Below, one piece after another: positions 34,375-46,100 of a stretch of 64,000 nt of DNA. Made by a program: the position numbers and the translations under genes. Origin of the DNA: Laguncularia racemosa (taxonomy: Eukaryota; Streptophyta; Magnoliopsida; Myrtales; Combretaceae); assembly GCA_037954665.1 (NCBI GenBank), contig JBBMOL010000023.1, forward strand, positions 4,588,001 to 4,652,000. The letters run 5' to 3'. Numbering within the stretch: position 1 is the stretch's first letter; each line of letters begins with the position of its first letter. The notes under the pieces were generated by a model. It was not told where the DNA came from. It did not search any database and worked only from the letters and a program-made list of their open reading frames with translations.

Positions 34375-37300
34375 ATGTCAACTCATCAAGGTGATGACAG
34401 CGGTTGTGTTCTTAACGGTGTTCAAGATGCAAGGTCACAAGGAAACCATCAGTGGGTTCCAAGGGCAAAGTTCGACGCGATGCATCAGAAAGTCGGGCGT
34501 ATGGAACAGCACCTTGATGAACTGATCGAGCTTTTCGACGCCTTAGCAGTAGACCCCAATAGGGTTAAGGGTGTTGTTAGGAATCCGCCACGTGCAACGG
34601 AGGAATTCGGTGGACGTATAATCCGGCCTGTCGTTGAGAACAGGTGGGAACGTGTAGGGGATGAGGAGTCCAACGAGGAGAGTGATGATGCGTATGGGAG
34701 TAGGCCACAGCGAGGGCGCGGTGGTAGAGGTGGTGGTTATCGGATGGTTCATTATGGGAACCATCATAGAGATGGCGACTATCGGAGGAACCGTGGAGAT
34801 TATGATCAAGGGGATAGAGGAGACTACCGCATGAAGGTCGACATTCCATGGTTTGATGGTAGCCTTAATATCGAAGGCTTCCTCAATTGGATTACGGAAG
34901 TGGATCGATTCTTTGACTACATGGAAATTCCCTAAGACCGCCGAGTGAGGTTGGTGGCGTACAGGTTGAAGAGTGGCACCTCGGCATGGTGGGAGAGACT
35001 GCAGAGCAGGAGGCAACGGGAAGGAAAACACCCGATGAGAACATGGTATCGCATGAAGCAGTTGTTGCAACATGACTTCCTCCCGCCGGACTACGAACAG
35101 ATATTGTTCCAACAATATCAGCGGTGCCACCAGAGGCAACGTTCAGTGCATGAGTATACGGCGGAGTTCATGAGGTTGGCCGAGCAGAATGACTTGAGGG
35201 AGAGCTAAGGCCAGCAAGTAACACGGTATGTGGAAGGGCTGAAGCTCCAAATTAAAGATAAAATTGGAGTTACAATGGTGAGGACCCTAGTAGAAGCAAA
35301 GCATTTGGCTCTCTGGGCGGAGCTAATGTTGCAGGAGCAGGGTAGTAGATATGGAGGAGGAAGGAAGGGATATGTTGATGAAGCTGTGGGTAGTGGTAGT
35401 AAGTCGGGATTTGAGAAAGGTAAAACTACTACATACAAGCCTACGGATAACAGTGCCAAGAGAGAAGAGAAAAGTGCGGGAAAGAAGTCGATGGAACATA
35501 AGGGAACCCAGAGGCAGAGTAATCCCTATGCCAAACCTATCTTGGGCAAATGTTTCCGATGCAATCAACCGGGTCATCGATCAAACGAATGCCCTGCTAG
35601 GAGAAGCGTAAACATCCTTGATAGGGAGGATGATGAAGAGGTTTGCTGTGAACCTGACGGAGAGGGAGAGTATTATGAGGAGGAAGAAGAAACAGCGGAA
35701 CCGACTTATGTGATTTGGCGAATGATGCTTACCCCGAAATAAGAAGAGATCACACAGCGACACCAATTGTTTCGCACAAGGTGTACTATCAAGGGGAAGT
35801 TGTTTGAACTAATAGTAGACAGCGGGAGTTGCGAAAACATCATAGGAAGGGAAGTTGTGAAACAGCTGCAGCTACCTATCGAGAAGCACCCGAACTCGTA
35901 CACCATTGGTTGGATTAAAGCAATCGAGAAGATTGAAGTCGGGGAGAGATGCAGGGTACCTTTCTCAATAGGGAAGTACCGCGATAAAGCATTCTGTGAT
36001 ATTGTAGACATGGATGCTTGTCACATTTTGTTCGGGAGACCATGGCAATTTGATGTAGACGCACAACATGCGGGTAAAGAGAATGTATACAGATTGGAGA
36101 AGGAGGGTGTGAGGTACACATTGTTGCCTTTGAAGACGGAAGGACGCGTGAAGGAGAAGAGAGTGGGAAGTCATTCATTCCTAACGGTCACTCAATCAGA
36201 GAAGGAAGTGATGGAAGACTTGAGGGAGTCGCGAGTGGTACATGCCCTCATAGTCAAAGATGTGGCAGTTGGAGAGAAGGAGGTTGACGGGGAAGTACCG
36301 GAGGCAGTAAAGAGTCTACTGGAGGAGTTTAAGGAGGTGGTTCCGGATAATCTACCTGAAGGTCTACCGCCTTTGAGAGACATTCAACACTAGATAGACC
36401 CGGTGCCCGGAGCAAGTCTCCCAAACCTCCCACATTACAGGATGAGTCCCAAGGAGACCGAAGTTCTACATGAGAAGGTCCAAGAGCTTTTGGACAAAGG
36501 GTTTATCCGGGACAGTTTGAGTCCATGCGCGGTTCCAGCCTTGTTAACTCCCAAGAAAGATGGGAGCTGGAGGATGTGTGTTGATAGCAGGGCTATCAAT
36601 AAGATTACCATAGGGTACAAATTCCCCATCCCGCGCATCGAGGATATGCTGGATCGATTAAGTGGGGCAACCATCTTCTCCAAGGTAAATCTATGGAGTG
36701 GGTACCACCAGATTCAGATCTGTCCCGGAGACGAATGGAAAACGGCATTCAAAACAAAGGAGGGGTTGTATGAGTGGTTGGTGATGTCGTTCGGTCTTAG
36801 TAACGCACCAAGCATTTTCATGAGAGTAATGAACCAGGTATTAAAACCCTTTAATGGTCGTTTTATAGTTGTGTATTTCGACAATATTTTGGTATTCAGT
36901 AAATCTGAAGAAGAGCATCTTGAGCATTTGAAGTGTATTCTGTCGGTATTGAAAGAAAATAAGTTGTTTGTCAATCTTAAGAAGTGCACATTTATGTCAA
37001 AACGACTATTGTTCCTTAGGTTCATAGTTAGTAGTGAAGGGGTGGTGGTAGATGACGGAAAGGTGAAAGTGATTAGAGAATGGCCTGTTCCGAAAACCGT
37101 TACTGAGTTGAGAAGCTTTCTCGGCTTAGCTAGTTTCTATAGGAGATTCATTAAGCACTTTAGTACAATCGCTACCCCCTTAACTAAGTGTTTGAAGAAG
37201 GGTAAGTTCCAATGGGGCGAAGAAGCGGAAGCAAGTTTCATGAACTTGAAGCAACGATTGTGTGGCGCTCCTGTATTAGCACTACCAGATTTTGAGAAGT

Positions 37301-38978
37301 TATTTGAGGTGGATTGTGACGCCAGTGGAGTTGGAGTTGGAGCGGTACTGTCACAGGAGAAAAGACCAATCGCCTTTTATAGTGAAAAATTGTGTGAAGT
37401 AAGGAGGACTTGGTCTACATATGATAAGGAGTTCTACGCCGTGGTGAGAGCTCTTAAAGTATGGGAGCACTACTTGATTGGAAAGGAATTCATTTTGTAT
37501 TCTAACTGCGGGGCGCTTAAATACTTAAGTGGCCAAACCTGGATTAGTAAGGACATGCACGCCAGGTGGATTGAGTTCTTACAAAGGTTTCCTTTCAGAC
37601 TAATGCACAAGTCGGGTGTGCAAAACAAGGTCGTGGATGCCCTGAGTAGAGGAGCAGATGTCCTACTTACTTTAAGTGCGGACATTGTTGGTTTTGAGAA
37701 ACTAAAGGAGCTATACGAAGGGGATAGCGACTTCAAGGAAACATGGACTAAGTGTGCCAACAAAGAACCTTGTAACGACTACCATATCCATGAGGGATAC
37801 TTAATGAAAGGGAATCAGTTGTGCATCCCTGAAACTTCCTTACGGGAAAAGCTTATCCGAGACCTGCACGGTAGTGGATTGGCGGGGCATATGGGCAGAG
37901 ATAAGACCCTAGCTACAGTTACCGAAAGGTATTTTTGGCCTCAGGTAAGGAAGGATGTGTATAGAATCGTGAAAAGGTGTTATATTTGCCAAGTGTCGAA
38001 AGGACAATCCCAAAACACTGGCCTATATACCCCTCTTCCCGTGCCGACGAACATTTGGGAGGACTTGTCAATGGACTTTATACTTGGTTTGCCTTGTACC
38101 CAACGAGGTGCTAACTCTGTGTTTGTTGTAGTTGACAGGTCTTCCAAGATGGCCCACTTTATTCCCTGTAGAAAGACCGCTGATGCACGGGCAATCGCAC
38201 GGTTATTCTTCAAGGAAGTGTTGCGTCTACATGAGGTCCCAAAATCCATTACTTCCGACAGAGATAGCAAATTCCTTAGTCACTTTTGGAAGACTCTCTG
38301 GTATATGTTTGACTCATCTCTGAATTACAGTAGCACCGCTCATCCTCAAACCGATGGTTAAATAGAGGTAACTAACAAGACCCTTGGGAACCTCATTAGA
38401 GGTATTTGCCGTGAGAAGCCAAGGCAGTGGGATCAAGCGTTGGCTCAAGCTGAATTCGCTTACAATAGTTCCGTCTACCAAACTATTGGGAGGTCACCGT
38501 TCTCAGTGGTATATACCAAAACACCACAACATGCGCTGGACTTGATCAAATTACCCAAGGACATGGTGGGTGATGTGGCTGCTAAACATATGGTGGGACA
38601 ATATCAAACCACTGCAGCGGAAGTCAGACAAAAGATAGAGGAAGCCAATACCCGATACAAAGGGGCTGCGGATAAGCATAGATGGAAGAAAATCTTTGCT
38701 GTGGGCGATCAGGTAATGGTTTACCTTCGAAAAGAGCGTTTCCCTACGAGTAGATATGGGAAGCTCCAACTTAAAAAGTATGGACCTTATGAAGTCGTGC
38801 ACAAGATAAACGACAATGCATACGTTGTACAACTTCCTGAAGATATGAACATTTCTTGTACTTTTAATGTCACGGACTTATATCTCTTTTCCACCCCGAT
38901 GACACGCCGTTATATCCTGACGAGAACTCGGGGTCGAGTTCTCCATTGGTGAGAGAGAATGATGGAGACACAGGCTGA
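34375..38978 (+). pseudogene. Gag-Pol of chromovirus 2
   Basis: A single reading frame from the ATG at 34375 runs to about 38890, broken only by five stops: 34933 (TAA), 35206 (TAA), 35740 (TAA), 36391 (TAG) and 38359 (TAA). A frame change near 38890 then leads to a stop at 38976-38978, inside the right LTR. Order: gag core (FFDYMEIP, AWWERLQS), CCHC knuckle (CFRCNQPGHRSNEC), protease (FELIVDSGSCENII), RT, RNase H (VDCDASGVGVGAVLSQ), integrase (LSMDFILGLP, ITSDRDSKFLS) and GPY/F-like end. RT has YFDN instead of YFDD (Asn codon 36883-36885). Gag and Pol are one frame, as in many CRM-like elements. It is non-functional. Confidence 0.88.
38951..38959 (+). other. Polypurine tract of chromovirus 2
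   Basis: GAGAGAGAA directly precedes the right LTR start at 38960. A second, GGGAGAGAA, lies inside the LTR at 39104-39112, just before a second LTR start at 39113. Confidence 0.8.
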
Positions 38979-39614
38979 TACACGGTTTGTTACACGGCCG
39001 TGTAACGAGTCAGGGGAACTTCCAGAAAGACACACGGCCTCTATACACGGCCAGAAGCACAGCCGTGTATTCGGTCAGGAAATCCCATAGAAGCATACAT
39101 GGTGGGAGAGAATGATGGAGACACGGGCTGATACACGGTTTGTTACACGGCCATGTAACAAGTCAGGGGAACTTCCAGAAAGACACACGGCCTCTATACA
39201 CGACCAGAAGCACGGCCGTGTATTCGGTCAGGAATTCCCACAAAAGTATACACGGTCTCCATACACGGTCAGAAACACGGCCGTGTATTCAGTCAGGATT
39301 GCTCACAGAATCATACACGGCTAGGAGGCACGGTCGTGTACGCGACAAAGAGTAGACGTGTATAGTAATATTTATTTCCATGTGTACGTGTATATTTCCT
39401 TTTCTATGTATTTTTATAGGGTAATATATATACCGATGTTAGGTTATTCTAGGGTTACGTTTTATTAACCATTTTGAAATACACTTTTGAGAGAGGATTT
39501 TCTCCGTTTATCGGTTGTGCGCAACCAGATTTCTTCAAAGAATAATTCTTCGTTATTCTTTGTGAAACCAATCCATAATCGGATTCATTTCGTTATGCTA
39601 TCCACGCTGCGTCA
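38960..39614 (+). repeat. Right LTR of chromovirus 2, with internal duplication
   Basis: 655 bp. The first about 150 bp (TGATGGAGACACAGG... to AAGCATACATGG) are repeated after an internal polypurine tract, so a complete LTR also starts at 39113 and runs to 39614 (502 bp). The two starts differ by a few substitutions. The left LTR lacks this duplication. Confidence 0.88.
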
Positions 39615-41790
39615 AACATGCATACAATTACAATTAGGAATAGTGAGATTGTACACTCAATTTTGGCTAATAATCCTACCCCACAAACAATGCTCGCTAA
39701 CTTCTTTCGTACTAATGCTATGTACCCTAAAGCAAGACAATATTTATACAAAAAATTCCCAAAATATTACACAGAGCAATTCTAATTAGCATCGTAGAAA
39801 GGTTGCAAAGAAGTTAGTTGGAAGAATATATACTCTACCTCCTACAAATTCTAAGAGGTTTTATCTTTGAGTGTTGCTTAATCATGTTCGTGGCCTCACT
39901 TCTTTTGATGATCTCTGACATATGGAATAGAGCATGACACATTTCAAATGGCAGTAGAGAGTAAAGAGTTTATTGAGAATAATGAAAGCATACGCCATTG
40001 CTTACTTGAAGCTATGTCCTTCTAATTGCCATTTGCACTTCGAAGGTTGTTTGTAACCATTATGGTTTATTGTCAATCAATCAATATTAGATCATTATGG
40101 GATGAATTCCACATGAGTATGTTACAAGATTACTCTTTCTCTTCAACAACTTTAGAAGTGTTCATGATCAACAAATTATTATGTGACATTAATGTATTGC
40201 TAAGTCAACATGGAAAAAGTTTATTGGACTATGACTTATCACATCTTCAATATGACCTAATAGAAGATCACAACATACCGAGAGCTATACGTGATAAGTT
40301 CTCTATTCATGTGTCTAATGAAGATATTAATGAAAATGCAAGTTTAAACATGGATCAAAGAAGTGCATTCAATTTAGTTAAGAATGCAGTTAAGCTAAAT
40401 CTAGCATTTTTTTTTTTTTTTGTTGATGGTCTAAGAGGTACTAGCAAAACCTTTTTGTACCGTGCTATTTTAGCTTTTCTTCTAACTAATGGTCATGTTG
40501 CCTCAATGATAGCAACCTCTGGGATTACTTCAACAATATTACCAGGAGGTAGAATAGCACACTTAAGATTTAAGATCCCCTTAAACCCACATTCAAATTC
40601 TATTTGCTCCATAAGTAAGCAATCCAGCTTAGCTACACTCTTGGAGATGTGTAAAGCAATTCTACGGAATGAAGCTTCTATGGTTAATAGGCATGCCATT
40701 GAATCATTAGATAGAACACTTTGAGATATGATGGATATTGATGTTCCATTTGGGGGTAAAGTCAAGATATTAGGTGGAGATTTTAGATAGATTCTTCCAA
40801 TGGTTTTGAATGGCACAAAAGCTCAAACCATCAAGGCTTGCTTAAACAAATCAACCCTTCAAAGTATTCAAGTTGTTCAATTAACACAGAATATGAGATC
40901 ACTCACTAATAGGGATTTTTCAAATTTTGTATTGCAAGCTAGTGATGGGGTTGAGGCTATTGTATGTGATGACTTTATTAAAAATACCATCAACTATGTG
41001 CATATAGTGGCAAGATGATAGTTCAATTCAATATTTAATCAACACAACCTTTCCATATATTTCTGAGTGTCAACATGAAGCCTCTTATTTCATCAATCAT
41101 GCACTTTTGGCTCCAACAAATGCTAAGGTTGACAAGTAAATGATGAAATCATTCAATACTTTCCTAGTGAAGCACACACATATTATTCTTTTGATGTTGT
41201 TACCGATGATAATGGGCATACGTATCCGCAAGAATACTTAAACTCTATATCCCTTTGTGGAATGCCTCCTCATACTTTAACATTAAAGAAGGGAGCTCCA
41301 ATTATTCTATTATGAAATATAGATCCAAAGGGAGGTATTTATAATGTTACGCTCCAATTATTTTATTATGAAACATAGATCCAAAGGGAGGTCTTTATAA
41401 TGGTACAAGGTTAATATGTGTTAATTTCATGCGAAACATGATTTATTCGAAGGTCTTGACTAGTCATGCAAGAGGGTTAAGAGTTTTCATTCCAAGGATA
41501 TCTTTAAAAAATTCTAAGAGTTTAAATCTCCCATTTGAAATGACAAGAAAACAATTTCTAATGTGCTTCAGTTTTGCTTTGACAATCAATAAGGCATAAG
41601 CGCAAACAATACATACAATGGGTATCTACCTTTTTTAAACATATGTTTAGCCATGGACAACTATATGTAGCTTTATCATGTGGAGTATCGATGGCTTCAA
41701 CAAAAGTTTTGGTAAGGAAGGGAAAAATACCTAAGGTAATTGTTACACATACATGGAACATTGTTTACAAAGATGTTCTATTATCTTGAA
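39615..41790 (+). pseudogene. Helitron Rep end and PIF1-type helicase
   Basis: This continues the Helitron protein: MHTITIRNSEI..SILANN, TMLANFFRTNAM.P.ARQYLYK.FPKYY, then broken frames and the open segment 40026-40724 with a Walker A region VDGLRGTSKTFLYRAIL. Relatives have GGTGKT; here it is RGTSKT, so ATP binding is probably lost. Later segments carry LGGDFR, VVQLTQNMR, a LAPTNAKVDK block and VFIPRIS with a broken TINKA motif near 41585-41600. Multiple stops follow. It is the strand-displacing helicase half of the rolling-circle transposase. Confidence 0.85.
41295..41406 (+). repeat. 56-bp tandem duplication in the helicase relic
   Basis: GCTCCAATTATT... at 41295 is repeated from 41351 with a few mismatches. 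It adds codons to the region after LKKGAPI and is therefore a late, neutral change. Confidence 0.85.
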
Positions 41791-43147
41791 GGTACTCCTA
41801 TGATCTATGTACCATTTTTAAATTTACTAATATCAACAGCATGATTAGGGATGTCCATAATTAACTACTAAAGATCTAACCTTCTTTAATTTTTTTTTCC
41901 ATTATTAATTGCATATCAAATTATCATTGTTGCCGTTTCTTAGCAAATGAATTCAAATTGAGGCGACTTGGTCTCCAACATGTAAGATTTTGTTCATATT
42001 TATTCATGTCGTACAAATATTGAATGTTTCCTCTCATTTTTTTAATATCTTGCTTATGTACTAATTTACATCTATATTATCTTCATTTAGGACTATTTGT
42101 CAACTAATATGAGCCCTAGAGATGCTTGGCTATATAATTTGGAAATATCCACAATTACTCCCCAACGCACGCCTTTAACAATAAGTTTAACCTTCTAAGT
42201 TTTACTTTTTAATTCATTTTCATCTTTCTTTTTTTCTAATTAAACAACTAGATGCTATAATATTTCATTACTCTCTCATGGAGAAATTACCTTATAGTTT
42301 ACAACTTTGGTTAGGGATGTTTCATTCAAATGGATAGACAGTCTTTCATTAAGATAATTAAACATGAGATTACCATAATGAAATATGAGAGGTACCAATT
42401 TTCAATGCAATAATCATTATTACATAATAATAATGTTGTTTACAAACTTTTCATATACCTTACCTCTCTTTCAATTATATTTGCTAAAATATAATGTACC
42501 ATACCCAGACAAATGAAGACGATACAACTAACGAATCAAGTTGATAATGCAAACAATGTTTAGCAATACAATAATTATACTAATCTTCTACATGTAATAC
42601 TTTATTATTATAGAATTTATGTACACCTTGTTTTGTTGTTTCCATTTTATAGAGTTTATGCCTATATATCAATCCACATTTGCCTTATCAAGGTTTAAGT
42701 CAATTTCATTTTGTTATCACAAATCATTTTTATCAATTGTTTCTCTTTATATTACTGATACAATTTATTCTATTTTGCAGTTATTTAATACACTAAAAAG
42801 CATCTATAGTTTGGTGTATAATGAGCTATGTCACATTATCCCTAGGTATTATATATATTCATATATGGATTTCTTATACTATCACTTAATGATTACTTAA
42901 TCATAATGTTTTCCATTACTTTTGTAGGTATATGACAAATTCCATGATGAAACACATTACCTATGATTAGTATTACCATCTTACATTGTATTAACACTAT
43001 AGTTGTTTATGTAGTTATTTATTAATGATACTTTCTAACAAGTATTATGTTAAACTTCTTTTTTTAACTTTTCTCTCTTGCATTTAACTTACCATATATA
43101 TATTATGTAATAAATATTTGATACATGTGATGATGTTAAATTTGCGC

Positions 43148-43174
43148 TTGCATCACGGGTGCATCGTTCACTAG
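43148..43174 (+). other. Helitron 3' terminus
   Basis: A GCATCACGGGTGCATCG segment about 4 bases before the CTAG end, followed by host T, resembles the CCGTGCATCGCACGG...CTAGT tails of many plant Helitrons. The hairpin is weakened: only short TGCA/TGCA or CAC/GTG pairing is possible. Confidence 0.6.
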
Positions 43175-43175
43175 T

Positions 43176-46100
43176 ATAAGGATAATGTCAAAACAAATAT
43201 CGATTTTTCTTTTTAATTCTACACATAAAATTTATATTATTACATGCCACACTTAATCAAGTATTTATTCATCAATTTGTCTACTTAAAGTTTAAATCAC
43301 TAAATATCATACTCCATCAAATTTTTTATTTGTCAAACTACCATATCTCCATCATCTTCCAAAAGACTCGAAAAAAAAATTGCATTAATTAAAGAGTACA
43401 AATGTAAATGATGAGGATTGAGGAGTGAGATAGTAAATTTAATATTTAACAAACTTCAAATTTAAATCGTCAATTGCTTCCTTTTTCTTTTCTTTTCTGT
43501 TTCTTTTTTTTTTTTTTGGGGTCCAATTTTTATTTACAATGGATTTTATAAATGCCCTTTGTTTGAAAAGTTGCGAATCAAACTCCATTCCAGAACAATT
43601 CTCTATTAGTGCCCAATTCTACAGTAGTGCTGAACTGCAGACGAATGGCTGTTGATTAAGTCACCCAGACTTCTTGTGTCGGTTGCAACATGTGCACAAA
43701 TTGTTTTGCTAAGGAGGTAATAACTTCTGCGACGATAGTTGCGGCTCTAATTAGACTTTACACATAGCTCCGCATCGGATTATGTATTTTTCTCCTGGAC
43801 AGTCAAGTGTTTGGAGCAATTCAAATGGAGAGTCTAAAAAATACTTGAATAATGTAAAACAAGATCCACATATGGGAAATGTCCGCCCAGTGCAGTGTAA
43901 GTAGTCCAAAAACATCCCCATTTTTAAGTTATAAAAGAGTCAAATCAAGATAATATAGGATTAAATTTAACTATTAATTTCATAAGTCAAATCCAATTTA
44001 AAATAGCACTCAATAAATCTAAGCAAAACCCAATTAAGCTCTTTGATGATATTTTTATAAAAATAGTTTTTTAATTAAAATAATAGTAATATATCAATTT
44101 GAATTTGATTAGACTTGCCAAGCTCATCAAGCCAAATATCATTAAGATCAAACTAGATTCAATAAACCACTAAAGTTACTCAACTTTAACTTAAGTAAAT
44201 GTTAAGCTAAATTTGAGTAATTTAACGATTAGATCTAGTTCATATATATATATATATATAGTGGATAGTAACAATAATTTGATGAAAAAGAGGTTTTATT
44301 ATTTATTCAGAATATCATTAACTAACCAATCAAAAGATAGATAAAATTATATCCGATACCATAAGCAGCGTTTTGTTTTATAATTATTAATATTATAATG
44401 CATGATTCAGTTGTTTAAAACTTTCTTACTAAATCTATAATCAGAAAAATCCTAGCCAATCAAAAGAAATGTACCAAATAGAGTAAAAACAAATTAGAAC
44501 TAAACAATTAAGTTAAATGGTGGTGTGAGAGAGATATCAATAATAAAATAAATAATAAAATTTAAAAAAAAAAAAAGTCATCGACTTACTGTCTTGACTT
44601 AGGTCATTCCAGTTGGCAAGGTCCGTTCCAGGATCTTCCGGGCTACCTTACCTAAGCAGCTTGGCAAATAAAGTGAATAAAAAATAGCCTCCAGTACTTA
44701 TTGTTACTTTAAGATCATTGTTTGTTATTAAATTACTGACTTCTATTTGCTGGGCAAAGAAGCATGACTTTCGTCCAAAAACAGCAGACAGCCAAAAAGT
44801 AACCCTTGCTTTTGTCGAATGGTTTGGTGCAATTACTAAGTTAGATATGAGTACTATTATAGTAACCACCTAAGATAGAAACCTTTGCTTAGCAAAATCC
44901 TTTTGCCATGGTCCCAAAGGCACTAAAACATTTATGCACGCACCTCATACCCCCAAGACTCTTTTGCCTCAAACCCTACTAACATCAACTCTGAGCATAA
45001 ACTAATCTAATTAAAGTTAAACATAGCTCAACCCAAAAATTGAAGCTTTTTTAAGTCCATCAAATTCAGAAACTTCAATTTAACTTGAGCTTAATTGAAC
45101 TAATCCCACCAACCCCATCAATCAAAGTAGTTAACCCCATCAACCTAATAGCTAAAAGCACAAATTTAGCTTGATAAACCATTCAATTAGCTTAAATCGA
45201 AGTCTAAGTTAAACTATAGAAACATCATGCTAGACTTATTACCAACATAAAAACTCGTATTTTCTCACTCATCATAGAAATTAGATGGAACCACTTTAAC
45301 TATTTTTTGAGTTTAGCTTAAAAACCATCTTTGACTAGTCTACATTTTTTCAAAGATGATAACTGGTAACAAGATATAAAAATATGACACGATACGATTA
45401 AAAACACAATAAAAAATTTCAAAAAAGAAAAAGAAAAAGACACAATACAACTAGACACATGATTATAATATAGATTAATACAATTACATTATAAATTAAT
45501 TATTTATCATATTTATTCAATTTTTTTTATTTTTAATACTAACACAAATTGACTATAATTTAAAATCACCCGCACGATTCATTAATATGAATTGGCAGCT
45601 GTAAACTTCTTAGAGTGTCTCCATTCCGATTGGACCTTATTTTTTAAGGGGTTTTTTCGTAAAGTACTTCAGATTCTTTTGTATTACGTGTCCTCCTACA
45701 TATCCGCTACCCCACACGCTTCATGTCCAATACCACAACCAGTACTAGACAAGTCTATTCCTATCTCGGACAGCTTGATCAGTAGTAGCACTAGCAACTA
45801 GCAACTAGCGACAGCTAGCCAGTATCTGCCCTCACCGTGTTGATCGTTCAAGTAGTAACAGTTGTAATATGTACTGATATTTCATCCTCATATAAACTCT
45901 TCCAAATTGTCTTTCAACAAATCAAACTACATGACAAAGACATCAAAGAGTGCAATGACAACTGACATCAATTGATGCAAGAGCAAGGGAGACCCGGTAC
46001 TCATGACAATTAAGATTAAACCACATCAGAGCCAAAAATCAAGTTTTAAGAACGGAACGTCCTCGGCCGCATTGTTAAGCAATATATGAGCATGCGACCC

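Larger units (their letters stand above)
33290..39614 (+). mobile_element. Composite chromovirus 2 with an extra inverted LTR at its left border
   Basis: A 6325-bp insertion in the Helitron, flanked by perfect AACAT duplications (33285-33289 and 39615-39619). From left to right: an LTR in minus orientation (33290-33787), an LTR in plus orientation (33788-34341), the internal region, and a right LTR (38960-39614). Both outer borders are therefore the U5 end (TGACGCAG... and ...CTGCGTCA, inverted to one another). The plus element alone has no matching duplication (GTGTA left, AACAT right). The Helitron frame reads through in phase if the composite and one AACAT are taken out, so all of it appears to have arrived together or been rearranged within the site. 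Confidence 0.85.
30475..43174 (+). mobile_element. Degenerate autonomous Helitron with two nested insertions
   Basis: Relics of a RepHel protein (Helitron-like N domain, HUH Rep nuclease, PIF1-type helicase) run on the + strand from about 30590 to about 41790. A Helitron-like 3' terminus follows at 43171-43174 (CTAG followed by T, preceded by a TGCATCACGGGTGCATCG segment). The 5' terminus was not found, so the start given is only the start of readable sequence. The coding region is interrupted at 31810-32597 by a copia solo LTR and at 33290-39614 by a composite chromovirus. Both are flanked by perfect 5-bp duplications. Without them the coding sequence runs on. Confidence 0.82.
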
